DNA of 64,000 nucleotides from Zantedeschia hybrid cultivar (taxonomy: Eukaryota > Streptophyta > Magnoliopsida > Alismatales > Araceae). The DNA lies in NCBI GenBank assembly GCA_030544215.1, contig JARZZO010000011.1:42127001-42191000 (forward strand), in the 5' to 3' direction. Positions 33,742-46,670 of the stretch are shown here, piece after piece. A program made the translations under genes and the position numbers. Position 1 is the stretch's first letter, and every line of letters begins with the position of its first letter. The notes beneath the pieces were generated by a model. The model did not search any database, was not told the DNA's origin, and saw nothing but the letters and a program-made list of their open reading frames with translations.

Positions 33742-34741
33742 ATGTTATTTCGATCAGGTAGAGATTTGGGCATGGCCTCCGGTGCTATGGTCAACTATGA
33801 GGGAGATGCTAATGCCCCTCACGAATCCAATTATCACTATGAAAATGGGGGAGATGCTAATGCCCCCCATGATCCTCATTCCTATCCATCTGAACATGAG
33901 GGAAATCCTCATATTCCTCCTCCTTTTGTTCATGATCAACACAATTCTGGTGCTGATCTTCCGCCGCATGTGCGGGCAGTATCTAATCCTATCTTTGAGG
34001 TGGTCATGGATCTGAATGAACCATCATCATCTAATCCCCTAATCTGGTTAACACTTTGGGAGTTTTGGCCTCCCATTTGGATCCTCAACAGCTCGAAGCT
34101 ATCCAGTCTATTTTGAAGGGAAAGACGCCCATATAGTCTGTCGAGCCAAATCCTGCGGCTCCCCCTGTTATTCCTCAACCACCTCCCCGTCATACTTCCT
34201 TCATTCACCAGGGCATGGAAAGCCTTCAAGTTTCAACTTCTCGGCCAGCTGGGCCGCAATTGTCTTCTTCGAGGCCACTGGTCAGGCCGCTGATGCCTAC
34301 TTACCAAAATGCCCTCGAGATGGCGGAAGTGCTACCGGACCTCAACCCTATTGTCCCCCTTACCCCACATACTCTAGGCAGCATGCCTATCATGTACCAC
34401 CACCTCCCCCTCTTTAAGTCGATCTGACGACTCAAGCTCTGCTCGCAAAGATGGAGCGTATGGACGAGCAATTCAATAATTTTCAAAAAATGATGAGAGT
34501 TAAAGCTGCACCTGAGATTAACCTACCAAGTCTACCCGTGTTTCATTTTCCGCCCTCCGAGATGCCAATATGTACAAAGTACAACAGTACTGGTAACTCC
34601 TTCACTCATTTGAAGGAGTTCATGTACGAGTCATCCTTCTGGCAGAACGACAAGAGGTCGTTGGCATTTTTGTTCAGGAAATCCTTAGAGGGACCAGCCT
34701 TTGAATGGTTCTTTTCCTTAGAGCCATCTAAAGTAGAGGAC
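33742..34741 (+). pseudogene. Tat gag, part before the Athila insertion
   Basis: A first frame from ATG 33742 encodes an Asn/His/Pro-rich N-terminus with a repeated GDANAPH motif (two copies). The frame is lost after 34116. The gag core then runs in a second frame from about 34451 (ERMDEQFNNFQKMM, LPVFHFPPSEMP, EGPAFEWFFSLEPSKV) to 34741, where the Athila element begins. The same frame continues at 45583 when the insert and one copy of its duplication are left out. Confidence 0.8.
34737..34741. repeat. Target-site duplication AGGAC, left copy
   Basis: AGGAC stands directly before the Athila LTR and again at 45583-45587 directly after it. It marks the insertion into Tat gag. Confidence 0.93.
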
Positions 34742-36328
34742 TGATTCATTGTTAATTGTCGTCGTTAAAGCACAAAGCCATCAACCTTAAAGTCCGATTC
34801 TCAACAAAAATAAGAATGTAACACTTAGGTGAGATCGGGTCGAATCATGAGGGAAGTAAATTCTTAACTTTGAAAACTTTGGCTTTTTGGTTATTTAAAA
34901 GAGAATTGATTGTTTGAATTAACTAATTAATTGCTAACCTAATCAACAAATCAATTAGTCAAACTCACTAAAATTAAAATCTAATTAAGTAAGCAACTTT
35001 GGAGAAAACAAACAAATCCTTTGTAGAATCTAAAAGAGGGAAAATCTAGATAATAAAAACATTAATATTTAACAAAATTCCATCAATAAGCTAAAAGAAG
35101 AAATAGACTACACTAAAAATGTATAATGCAAATAGTAAATAGCCTGGCTTGAATTGCTTCTGTAGAGGGGATGCCGGCGCAGTGGTCCCCTCGGGCGGCG
35201 CGCATTGACAGGCGAGCCGCAAGGCAGGAATGCGTCTGTGGTCAACGCGTGGCCTCAGGTTGTGCGTGTGAGGCGGGGTGCGGCACGGACGACGACATTG
35301 GCTGCGGCGAATCTGTCTGACGTGCCACGTAGCAGCCCGCGCCGTGCGTGGGGGCACGACCAACGATGGCGAGGGCGACGAATGCCTTCGTGCTGCCATG
35401 TGGCGGCGGCTTCGAGCGGGAACGCGCGGGAGTGCTACGCGTGGCGTCAGGTCCTGCACATCTTGGGTGGAGGGAGGCACGGGCGACGATGTTCGCCCCC
35501 AGCGAACATGCACGAGGCGCCGCATGGCGTTGGCTCTACTGTGGCGGGGCTCGGCGTGTGCAGGCGACAGAGACGGTGAGAAAGAGAGAGGAGAGACTGA
35601 GGGAGAGAAAGTTAGGGAGAGATAGGGAGGCAGGGTGCGTGACAAAGGGAGAGAGAGAGAGCGGGTCTGAGAGGGAGAGAAGAAACAGAGAAAAAGTGAG
35701 AGAGAGAGAGAGAGCGTGTATGTAAGAGGGCGGCAGAAGAGAGAGAGGAAAGGGCAGAGAGACGGAGAGAGAGAAAGTTAGAGAAGGGAGCCCAAAAAGA
35801 GAGACCTCCTCCATGCGTGGGAGTGGGCTTCTTTTAAAGGGGGGAAGAAATTTTTCAAAATAAAGAAAGGAGGGAAGGGGTGACGGTTGGCCTCTCTTAG
35901 GGTAAGAATTAGAGCAACTTCTTCAGAAATTTAAAAGACCGTTTCGCCCCTGCTTTAACCTTTTAGCCAAAATGAAGTCGAATTTTGTTGAGATTCGAAC
36001 ACTAGACCTCCCACGAATTTCCAGAAACTCCACCAATTGTACTGCATCATCGGCATGTCCTGTTCACATAGAATAATTGTAAATTAGCATATTATCATAA
36101 AAATCATTATATTTATTTATTTATTTCATCTCGATTTTGTCAAAAAACTGCAAATGCACTATACTCCATTAATCACATGAAATGACGATGTTTTTAAGTC
36201 GGAATTTGACGAACTTGGTACCGTTGGAATTGGTACGAAATTATCTATCATTTCATGCTATTTTATAGATAAAAACATGAGTGTGATGCATATGATTGCC
36301 CTTAAATGATCAAATTATCAACTTATCA
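34742..36328 (-). repeat. 3' LTR of the Athila element
   Basis: 1587 bp. On the plus strand it starts TGATTCATTGTTAATT and ends CAACTTATCA. It contains a GC-rich part (35160-35580) and a GA-rich part (35580-35800). Compared with the other LTR it has about 63 extra bp near 35510-35572. Frames in the GC-rich part have no match to known proteins and are also disturbed between the two copies. Confidence 0.93.
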
Positions 36329-36343
36329 CACCCCCCAACTTAC
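36329..36343 (-). other. Polypurine tract of the Athila element
   Basis: On the minus strand GTAAGTTGGGGGGTG directly precedes the 3' LTR. The G-run fits the Athila tract. Confidence 0.85.
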
Positions 36344-37592
36344 TCATTACTAGTCCCTTAGTAATGCAAATAAGGGAAAAATGAGGACAAACAATGAATT
36401 ATCATGCTTCATTTGTAGTTATCTATCACAAATAATTTAAGTGGTAGCCGATTGGTTAAGCTAAAGTTTTCATATCCCACAATATTTTGATTCACGACAG
36501 GTGATTGTGCATGCAAATTGGCACGCTTAGAACTCGTTTCCGACCTTTCTGTTATATTCTTGCCTTTACTACCCTCTAGATAAGACTACCTGGGAAGAGA
36601 ATAAAAGATTTCCCGATCAATCAGTAAGGACCATTTTTCAACTCCCGTCCCGACTCAGCACTTTTCACGACTTGGTCATATTTCTGGTATGATAGACTTT
36701 TTAGCGTGGCTTTTTTTTCATTTATTTGTGCAATTGCCTTTGAGAGTACTTACTTTTTGTTACTCTCATTACTTTGCTTGAGGGGAGGTGCGTACTTTTT
36801 GCCACCTACCTTCCTTTAGCTCTTTTAACACCTTCTATTGCCTTTAGTGTTTACAGCTGTCCATTTTAAATGACTGCCTCTTTAGAGTGCTGAGTGGGAC
36901 AGTCCTCTATTATGAATCATAACATTCCTTTCGTTCAACCAAAAAGAGAAATTGGAATAAGTAGTTTTATCCTTAAGGCTAATTCTAGCAATTCTATACT
37001 TTTAAAATCTTTCATTTATTCTAAGTTGTCGTGTGTGTGAAAATTATCCTGTCGTGGATTTTTGTGAAGTAGGATATTTTAAACTTTGAAGGCTCTTTAA
37101 CCAATGTGACTAACAAAAAACTGATTTGTTTAAGATTTATTTAATGAAACATGATTTCATGCAATTTTCATAGGATGTGTAAAGAAGTTTTTGAAAGAAA
37201 TTTTAAAATTTTGACCATTTTTTAGTGAAAGATATCAGTTTTCTTCAAAAGATTTTCAAATAAATGCATATCAAATTGATTGTCCCACCCCCCAACTTGA
37301 TTGACATTATCCTCAATGGCATAAAAGATATGAAAAACATGCTAGCCAAAAGAGAATTGTGAAAGAGAAAAACAACCTGTAATGATGAGGATGCGACTTT
37401 ACCAAAGCCGATTGCTGCTTACAAACCTAAAAAAAAATGAAAACAAAAACAAAAGCTGAACTAAAGATATTGGGTTGCCTTCCCGACAAGCGCTAAGTTG
37501 ATCGTCTTCAGCTAGACGGAAGTTCAGTTATTGTGGATCACTCAATTCTATGGATTCTGGTGGCTCATTTTGAAGGTTTTCAATAAATGGTT
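36344..37592. other. 3' untranslated region of the Athila element
   Basis: About 1.25 kb between integrase and the polypurine tract. Some Athila elements have an envelope-like gene here. I see no frame longer than a few dozen codons on the minus strand and no membrane-type segment. Confidence 0.6.
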
Positions 37593-40500
37593 TCAACCGT
37601 TGACCATTAACGGTGAAAGTGTTCCCACTCTTAGGATTAAGAATTTTAACAGCCCCATGATCGAAGGCTTTAACGACCACGAACGGTCCATCCATCTAGA
37701 TTTCAATTTTCCTGGAAATAGGCGAAGCCTAGAGTTAAATAGCCAAACTTTCTGATTTGGAAGAAAAGATTTTCTCACAATATGTTTATCATGGAAATCT
37801 TTAGTTTTGGCTTTATAAATCTTTGAATTTTCATAGGCCTCGTTGCACAACTCTTCTAGCTCACTTAGTTGTAAGGTTCGGTGGGAACTAGCTTGGGCTA
37901 GGTCCAGATTGACTTGTTTAATGGCCCAATATACCCTATGTTCCAATTCCACTGGAAGGTGGCACGCTTTTACAAAAACTAGGTGATAAGGAGACATGCC
38001 AATAGGAGTTTTGTAAGCGGTCCGATAAGCCCATAAGGCATCATCCAATCTTTCAGACCAATCTTTTCTATCGGGCTTGACGGACTTTTGCAGAATATTT
38101 TTAATCTCTCTATTGGAAACTTCCACTTGGCCACTAGTTTGGGGATGATAAGGGGTAGCCATCTTGTGATTAATCCCATATTTCTTAAGCAAAGCTCGAA
38201 ATTGATAATTCGTGAAATGCGTTCCCCCATCACTTACGAGAGCTTTAGGCCACCCGAACCGAGAAAAGATATTTTTCTGGATGAATTTAATGACCACTTT
38301 ATGATCATTAGTTCGGATGGCTACTGCTTCAATCCACTTAGAGACATAATCTACCGCTACCAAGATATATGTATGTACAAAAGAAGGTGGAAAAGGTCCC
38401 ATAAAGTTAATCCTCTAAACATCAAAAATTTCAACCACCAAGATTGGGTTGAGTGGCATCATATCCCTTTTCGCCATATTTCCTACAGCCTGGCATCGGA
38501 GGCAAGTTCTGCTAAATTCATGAGCATCTTTAAAGAGTGTGGGCCAGTAAAAACTACTTTGCAGGACCTTGGCTGCAGTTTTCTTCGCCGAGAAATGGCC
38601 CCCACACGCCAGATTATGGCAAAAGTTGAGAACACTTTGTTCTTCTTCTTCAGGAACACATCGCGTAATGATTTGATCAGGACAGAATTTGAATAGTTCC
38701 GGATCCTCCCAGAAATAATACTTCTCCTGGGAAAAGAATATGTCCTTCTCACTTTTAGTCCATCCTTCTGGAAGTTGATTGGTCGCCTTGTAATTGACAA
38801 GATGAGCATACCAAGGTGTAACAGTGTGAGAAATGGCCAACAGATGCTCATCAGGAAATGAATCAGTTATTGGTGCACTCTCGGAAATCAGAATTCGGGA
38901 TAGGTGGTCAGCTACCACATTCTCAAAACCTTTCTTATCCCGAATTTCCAAATCAAATTCTTGAAGGAGTAAGATCCATCTAATAAGTCTGGGCTTCGCA
39001 TCCTTCTTGGTCAAAAGGTATTTCAAAGTTGAGTGATCAGAATAGATTATGACTTTTGCCCCTAAAAGATAAGATCTGAATTTTTCTAGGGCAAAAACCA
39101 CAACTAATAATTCCTTTTCTGTGGTGGTATAATTCATTTGAGAATCTGTAAGGGTGCGACTTGCATAATAGATCACTGCGGGACACTTGTTAATTCTTTG
39201 TCCCAATACCGCACCGATAGCATAGTCAGAGGCATCGCACATGATTTCGAAGGGTAAAGACCAATCTGGAGATTGAAGAATCGGAGCTTTGGTCAAAGAT
39301 TCCTTCAGATAATTGAATGCCTTGATGCAAGATTCATCCATTTGGAAAGGAACATCCTTATCTAGGAGAAGAGTTAAAGGCCGGGCAATTTGAGAGAAAT
39401 TGTGGATAAACCGGCGATAGAAACCGGCATGGCTAAGGAATGAACGGATCTGTCTGACCGAGGTGGGAGGAGGAAAATTGGATATGAGATCGATCTTAGC
39501 TTTATCCACCTCTATCCCCCTTTCAGATACAATGTGGCCTAGAACAATGCCCTCTCGAACCATAAAATGGCTCTTCTCCCAACTAAGTATCAAGTTGGTT
39601 TCTATGCATCTAGCTAGCACTTGTTTAAGATTTTCTAAGCAATTTTCAAAAGAATCCCCGAAGATCGAAAAATCATCCATGAAAAATTCGAGAAATTCTC
39701 CTACCATATCAGAGAATATAGCCATCATGCACCATTGAAATGTGGTTGGTGCGTTGCATAATCCAAATGGCATTCTTCTGAAAGCAAACGTGCCATAGAG
39801 GCACGTAAAGGTGGTCTTTTCTTGATCTTCCGGGTAAATAGCCACTTGATTATACCCGGAATACCCATCTAAGAAGCAAAAGTACTTCTATCCCGATAAC
39901 TTTTCTAAGATCTGATCCATGAACGGAAGTGGGAAATGGTCCTTTTTAGTCATGAGGTTAAGTCCTCTGTAATCAATGCACACTCTCCATCCCGTGGTGA
40001 GCCTAGTGGGCACCTCTTCCCCATGATCATTCTTGATAACCGTTAATCTAGATTTCTTGGGTACCACTTGGGTTGGGCTAACTCATTTACTATCCGATAT
40101 GGGGTAAATGATACCCGCGTCCAGCCATTTCACAACTTCCTTCTTCACCACTTCTTTCATATTTGGATTAAGCCGCCTTTACATCTCCTGACTTGGTTTG
40201 GAATTCTCTTCCATGTAGATATGATGCATGCCAATAGACGGACTTATTCCTTTCAAATCTGCCACTGACCAACGAATGACACCTTTATGGGCTTTAAGGA
40301 CCTCAATTAACTGGGCTTCTTGCGGCGATGTTAGGTTTGCCGCAATGATGACCGGAAGAGTCTGGTCGGGGTCCAAGAAGACATACTTAAGAGATTCAGA
40401 TAATGTCTTGAGTTCGATCACAGGAGGGTCCTTTAAAGATGGCAAAGCAGGTTCAGATTGCAAGGCTGGTAATGGTTCAACCTTGGGCCAAGATGTTAAT

Positions 40501-41216
40501 GGGCTTGGAGAATCTTTTAAAGCATTTGCTTCCTTTAGATGGTCATGCGTGATCATTACATTTTCTTCAACCATATTATCTAAGATATCAATAGTATGGC
40601 ATTCTTCTTCATGATCTGGCTATTGAGATGCTTTGAAGACATTAATATTGACTTTTTGACCCCTAAATGAAATGTTCATCATGCTAATTTCACAATTTAT
40701 ATTAGCTTTGGCAGTGGCTAAGAATGGACGACCTAAGATGATCGGGGTGTGAATGAGTTCCTCAGGTAATGCCATATCCAGAATAAGAAAATCTACAGGA
40801 AAATAACAATCATGAACCTTCACAATAACATCTTCAATTAATCTTCGTGGAGTCTTCACAGACCTATCAGCCAACTGCAAGATGATGGATGTGGGCTTTA
40901 ATTTTCCAATATCAAATTTCTCATAAATGGCTGTAGGCAAGAGGTTCACACTAGCACCTAAATCCAAAAAAGCTCTATCAAATGTAACTCCACCTAAGTC
41001 ACATGAGATCAAAGGTGCTCCAGGATCCTTCAACTTCTTGGGAAGATGATTCATCACAATCGCACTCACATCTTCTGAAAGCCGAACCTTTTCGGGTGCC
41101 ATTCTAGATTCTCTTCGTGGAGTACATAATTCCTTGAGGAACTTAGCATAAGCTGGCAGATGCTTGATAGCATCAAGGAGTGGAATATTAATCTGAACTT
41201 GTTTGAATAAGTCCAC
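37593..41216 (-). pseudogene. Athila pol: protease, RT, RNase H, integrase
   Basis: All parts stay in one minus-strand frame, broken by stops (for example 40618, 40176 and 38407). Protease covers about 41070-40620 with DLGASVNLLP (active-site Asp present; usual DTG reads DLG) and ILGRPFLATA. Reverse transcriptase covers about 40130-39440 with IDYRGLN, the FMDD active site near 39675 and LGHIVSERGIEVD. RNase H covers about 39350-38900 (FEIMCDASDYAIGAVLGQ, ADHLSR). Integrase has a zinc finger (about 38650-38490) and core. Just before the core the frame reads a stop, then RINFMGPF, where Asn replaces the first catalytic Asp; VSDGGTHF and GQVEVSNREI keep the others. The gene ends at 37593 with a diverged tail. 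Confidence 0.9.
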
Positions 41217-41220
41217 AACT

Positions 41221-43116
41221 CCTCATTCTGGGCTAGTTTCTTCCTGGCATTGGGCTTAGCTAACAAAGCATTTGGAAATGGCACTCTAGGTTGATAAGAA
41301 CTTGGGCCTTCATCTATCTTCCATTTTCCTTTCGGATCCTCCTCCAACTTCTCCATGTTGGGTTCAGCCTCACTCTCACTTTCAATTTCATGAGGCCCAT
41401 AAGTGGAACCTTCGGCTAACTCTCCATTTGCATGTGGGTTTTTTAAACTTTTCCCACTCCTAAGGGCTGAAATGGCTTTAGCATTCTCAAATTGCAGCCC
41501 TTTAGGTTGTGGTAATGGGTCAGACTGAGGTAAAAGGCCCGATTGCTGTGAAAACCCTGGAGGTTAATTCCTTGGATTGGCAATGGGTTGACTAAGAATT
41601 TGACCCACTTCTCTTCTCATCGTAGCTTCAGCTAGTTGGCCCATTTGACTTTCCAACTTAGAAATGGATTGTTATTGGGTCAAAATCAGCTGTTGGAGTT
41701 GAGTGAATTTGTCATCAAAGTTGGGCTGAGGAGGTTGTTGGTAAGTGGGTGGAGGATGGTATTGGGTTGGTTGTCCTGATTGGAATGATTGGTAGTGGGC
41801 CGGTTGACCTGATTGGAATGATTGGTAGTGGGCCGGTTGAGAGAATTGGGCCAGGGATCTCCTAGCCTGAACATTTCCATAGAAATTAGATTGATGTTGA
41901 AATGAATTCTATGGCTTTTGGGCTTGATGCATGGGAGGATTGGACATTGGTAATGGGGCCTGCTGATTCTTCTAAGAAAAATTAGGGTGGTTTCTCCACC
42001 CAGGATTGTAAGTATTTGAGAATGAATCATTATTGGGCCTGGAGAATCCTTGGGTAGCCTGAACTTGTTCTTGAATGAATGGTGGAAGTTGGGCCGCGGT
42101 TGGGCATTCATTCACTTGATGGGTCAGACTTGCGCATAAGGCATAAATGTCATGATTGACAGAAGATGGGCCTTCATGTGGACTAGATTATGTTGGGTAA
42201 GTAGGCTCTTGCTTGTTTAAGGCCAAGAGTTGATCTAATTTCTGGACCAAGATGTCTACCTTATCCAATTTCTGATTAATCAGATTTATGTCCATTCTAG
42301 ATTCGGGCTCTCCACGGGCCTTAAGTTCGTACATTCCAGCCGTTTAGATGGCCCAACAGACCTCTCATAAGATGATAATGAGGCATGATTGATGGAGTTT
42401 TTGCTTAACATCTTAAAAAGATCATAAGCCTCATCTTCATTTTTCATCATAAACGCCCCTCCACATGAGGCATCCACCATTTGTCTGAACTGTTCAAACA
42501 GTCCTTCATAGAATGCTTGGACAATTTGCCATTTTGAAAGTCCATGATGAGGGCATTTCCTAAGCAATTCTTTTAGTCTTTCCCAAGATTCATGAATCAT
42601 TTCACCGGGAGTTTGGGTAAAACCCGTGATAGCCCTTCTCATGGTATTAGTCCGCCCTATGGGATAGAACTTCTTCAGAAATTCTTTTTGCATTTCTTCC
42701 CATGTCCTAATGGGCGTACCTATAGTCCCTAACTAGTATTTAGCCTTATCCTTTAATGAGAAGGGAAATAAGGTCAGCTTAAAGCCATCATCGGTCAAAT
42801 TCTAGATTTTCACTGTGGAACAGATTTCTAGAAATTCATCCAGATGCTTATAAGGATCTTCGTTCGTGTTCCCATAAAAAGATGGGAGCATTTGAATGGT
42901 GCTAGATTTAATTTCATATTGATTGGCTGGATTCTGAGGAAGATGAATATAGGATGAAGGTTGATATTGATTCGGAATGAAATAGTCCTTCATTTGCTTC
43001 GGTGGATCATGATTATCAGCCATTTGATCGTGTGGTGGGTTTTTTTGGTATAGGATTCTCTCAATTTCAGCAAATAGTCCTAGAAGGTTAGGGTTTTGAG
43101 ATCTCCTACCTTGCAT
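41221..43116 (-). pseudogene. Athila gag
   Basis: Starts at 43116 with MQGRRSQNPNLLGLFAEIER. The gag core includes LPSFYGNTNEDPYKHLDEFL, a stop near 42802, then EFLKKFYPIGRTN, GLSKWQIVQAFYEGL and FMMKNEDEAYDLF. The C-terminal part (42285-41360) changes frame and is rich in Asn, Gln and Pro (RPTTNHSNQ repeats at about 41850-41770). The segment 41356-41066 belongs to the same gag-to-protease linker in a third frame. Gag would make the particle; this copy cannot make a full-length protein. Confidence 0.85.
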
Positions 43117-44040
43117 ACACTAGGACTGAGAGAAAGAAGATGAATTTGAATTTTGTTTTCTATTTCTTTTTTTTTTCTTTTTTTTATAAATGCAAACAAT
43201 TTTGGCAATCAAATTACCCTAATGATCTAACGTTGACCTAGACTCTATGTGAATTTTCTTACACGGTGAATAGGGTCCACCTCAAGTCACAACCACAATC
43301 AATCAACGGCCAGGTAAGAGGTGGGGTAGTAGGAGGCTCCCCCTACTTAGGGACCTAATTAGAGAACCACTTTCCCGCTTAGGCGTTTGCCTTTTTAACC
43401 TCTAGCCTAGACACCGTTGCTAAGAGTGGAGGCAACCCGAAATTTAAACCACTCACGGTGTAAACCGTAGATTCTCTTTCGACTTGCTTTTAATTGGATT
43501 AGGAAATGTCAATGCAAGGAAGGTGATTTGTAGGCTAAGGAAGGGTGATCAAATCCCTACCTTATGTGGTTAAGGTTGTTGCCCTTAAAGTCTTTTTGAA
43601 TGCAATGTAAGGCAATAAGCAAATCAAGACAGGGTGTGTTGATGCAATCATGAATGACTTTCTATAATTGAAACACGTACCTTTCCCCCGCAATCTTCAA
43701 CAATTTATGGAAATGACTAAAAAAAAAAAAAAGAAACTAATGCATGCTTTCCTAAAATGATGAATGCCTAGCATGGAAGGTTTCTAATCTTGAGATGAAG
43801 ATTTTGAATTTGAATTTTTCTTTCCTTTTTTATGTTAATGGCAACCTATCAAAATTAGCAACTACAAAAAGAAAACTAACTAAAATAAGGAAATTGAAAC
43901 ATAGAAAGTTGGAACATACTTACCATGATTTCGCTTTCCTCTTTCTTTTTTTTTTTATGCACCGACACAAATAAGCAAAAGGATGTTAGATAAACAATAA
44001 TTACACTAAATTCAAAATAATCAAAATTAAAAATTTAAAT
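43117..44040. other. Leader of the Athila element
   Basis: About 920 bp between primer-binding site and gag start, with A/T-rich tracts and no long frame. It is the untranslated 5' region of the antisense element. Confidence 0.7.
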
Positions 44041-44057
44041 TCCCGGCAACGGCGCCA
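44041..44057 (-). other. Primer-binding site of the Athila element
   Basis: On the minus strand TGGCGCCGTTGCCGGGA, the site typical of Athila-like plant gypsy elements, five bases from the LTR end. Confidence 0.93.
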
Positions 44058-44062
44058 AAAAT

Positions 44063-45582
44063 TGATGCATTGTTAATTGCCGTCGTTAAAGCACAAAACC
44101 ATCAACCTTAAAGTCTAATTCTCAACAAAAATAAGAATGTAGCACTTAGGTGAGATCGGGTGGAATCCTCAGGGAAGTAAATTTTTAACTTTGAAAACTT
44201 TGACTTTTTTGTTATTTAAAAGAGAATTGATTGTTTGAATTAACTAATTAATCGCCTACCTAATCAACAAATCAATTAGTCAAACTCACTAAAATTAAAA
44301 TCTAATTAAGTAAGCAACTTTGGAGAAAACAAACAAATCCTTTGTAGAATCTAAAAGAGGGAAAATCTAGATAATAAAAACATCAATATTTAACAAAATT
44401 CCATCAATAAGCTAAAAGAAGAAATAGACTACACTAAAAATGTATAATGCAAACAGTAAATAGCCTGGCTCGAATGGCTTCTGTAGAGGGGATGCCGGCG
44501 CAGTGGTCCGCTTGGGCGGCGCGCATTGACAGGCGAGCCGCAGGGCGGGAACGCGTCTGCGGTCGACGCGTGGCCTCAAGATGTGCGTGCGAGGCAAGGT
44601 GCGGCACGGACGACGACGTTGGCAGCGGCGAATCCGTCTGACGCCCCACGTAGCAGCCCGCGCCGTGCGTGAGGGCACCACCGACGATGGCGAGGGTGAC
44701 AAACGCCTTCGTGCTGCCACGTGGCAGCAGCTTCGAGCGGGAATGCGTGGGAGCGCTACGCGTGGCGTCAGGTCCCGCACGTCTTGGGCAGAGGGAGGCA
44801 CGGGCGACGATGTTCGCCCCCAGGTGACAGAGCCAGTGAGAAAGAGAGAGGAGAGAGAGAGGAAGAGAATGTTAGGGAGAGATAGGGAGGCGGGGTGCGT
44901 AACAGAGGGAGAGAGAGAGAGCGGGTATGAGAGAGAGAGAAGGAACAGAGAAAAAGTGAGAGAGAGAGAGCGTGTGTGTAAGAGGGCGGCAGAAGAGAGA
45001 GAGGAAAGGGTAGAGAGATGGAGAGAGAGAAAGTTAGAGAAGGGAGCCCAAAAAGAGAGACCTCCTCCATGCGTGGGAGGGGGCTTCTTTTAAAGGGGAG
45101 AAGAAAATTTTCAAAATAAAGAAAGGAGGGAAGGGGTGACAGCTGGCCTCTCTTAGGGTAAGAATTAAGGTAACTTTTTGAGAATTTTAAAAGACCATTT
45201 CGCCCCTGCTTTAGCCTTTTAGCCAAAATGAAGTCAAATTTTGTTGAGATTCGAACACTGGACCTCTCACAAATTTCCAGAAACTCCACCAACTGCACTG
45301 CATCATCGGCATGTCCTGTTCACATAGAATAAATGTAAATTAGCATATTATCATAAAAATCATTATATTTATTTATTTATTTCATCTCGATTTTGTCGAA
45401 AAACCGCAAATGCACGATACTCCATTAATCACATGAAATGATGATGTTTAAGTCGGAATTTGACGAAATTGGTACCGTTGGAATTGGTACGAAATTATCT
45501 ATCATTTCATGCTATTTTACAGATAAAAACGTGAGTGTGATGCATATGATTGCCCTTAAATGATCAAATTATCAACTTATCA
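44063..45582 (-). repeat. 5' LTR of the Athila element
   Basis: 1520 bp. On the plus strand it starts TGATGCATTGTTAATT and ends CAACTTATCA, colinear with 34742-36328 apart from one deletion of about 63 bp near 44823 and scattered substitutions. Next to it stands the right AGGAC (45583-45587). Confidence 0.93.
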
Positions 45583-46670
45583 AGGACTATGGTGTCGTAT
45601 CACGAAAATTCATTCAACGATACCAGGATAGACTTGCCCCCTCTCTTTCCATTACTGACCTAATAGCAGAAAACATGAAGCCCGACGAGGAATTCGTCAG
45701 TTTTGCTGATAGATGGAGGGGCATGGAGGAAAAAGTTAAAGACCATCTGTCTGAGTCTGAGCAAGTAAAAATGTTAATTTCTAATGCTACACTACAGTTT
45801 AAGCTAGTCCTCGCCCTAAACAACTTTACCAGCATGGTGGAGCTCTATGAAAGGGCGCGTTACTGTTAAAATGCCTTCAAGGATGCTACATTCTCTAGTG
45901 TCTTTGATCCTCACCGACCTAGCAGGCCTCCACCTCGGAAGCCTGCCGTGCCAAATTCTCCTAGCATGGGTCCAATAACTGAGGGCACGCTCTCCTATGA
46001 GTAGATTAGCAGCATGAACAACAATCAGCCCCAGTTCGTAAGAAGCCAGCAACCATCGCAGTACGCAGGCCAAAGGCAGCCGAACCAGTAGGGTTACAGA
46101 CAACAACAACCACAGTATCAACAACCACAGTAGCCAAACCCACAATATCAGCAACCACAGTACCAGCGGCCACAGCAGCCGAACCAGTAGCCACAAAAGC
46201 AACCACAACAGCAGCCACAGCGGCAGTTACAATACTAGCCTCCACAACAATAACAGTACCAACCGCGTGCACCGCCGGCTTACCATAATGTACCTCCTCC
46301 TGGTGATTATAACCAGCCGAGGAAGCCTCCGGGCCTGAAAAGGGTAGAATATCTAGTCCTTCCAGAATCCTTATCAGATATCTTCAATGCTTTAATGGCA
46401 GCCAATGCTTTGGTTTTGCCAAGAGAAAAACAATTTGGCTCCAAAATTTCGACACCTCTAGGTATTGTTATTTCCATAGACAACTTGGACACACAATAGA
46501 TACCTGCTTCCAATTCCGAGATTATATTCATGATCTCAACGAGTAGGGAGACATTGATTGGGAAGAAATGAAGAAGTACATATGTCTTGAAGGCGAGAAG
46601 ACCCCAACAACAGCAACAACCCTAGCATCAACAACCAAGAGCGCCGGCACAGGCGGCAGCACCCCTGAAC
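45583..46670 (+). pseudogene. Tat gag, part after the Athila insertion
   Basis: It carries on from 34741 in frame: VSRKFIQRYQDRLAPSLSIT, then KPDEEFVSFADRWRGMEEKV and ATLQFKLVLALNNFTSMVEL, the typical gag core. A stop at 45867 is followed by a Gln/Pro-rich stretch (PQYQQPQ type, 46010-46280) with stops, and a Cys/His block (YCYFHRQLGHTIDTCFQF, about 46455-46510) that would bind RNA. The last part to 46670 is Gln-rich. Confidence 0.85.

Larger units (their letters stand above)
34742..45582 (-). mobile_element. Complete Athila element inserted in Tat gag
   Basis: 10,841 bp on the minus strand with both LTRs (34742-36328 and 44063-45582), primer-binding site (44041-44057), gag, protease, RT, RNase H and integrase, polypurine tract (36329-36343) and AGGAC duplication. 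The order fits Ty3/gypsy, and motifs fit Athila (FMDD active site, DLGASVNLLP protease). I see no envelope-like frame between integrase and the 3' LTR. Stops and a lost integrase Asp make it non-autonomous. Confidence 0.93.

Noticed and set aside
35091..35814. Frames of 115-184 codons in the Athila LTR
   Set aside because: GC- and GA-rich sequence with low-complexity translations on both strands. The other LTR has an indel of about 63 bp here and frames differ.
36344..37592. Envelope-like gene of the Athila element
   Set aside because: No minus-strand frame of useful length and no membrane segment between integrase and 3' LTR.
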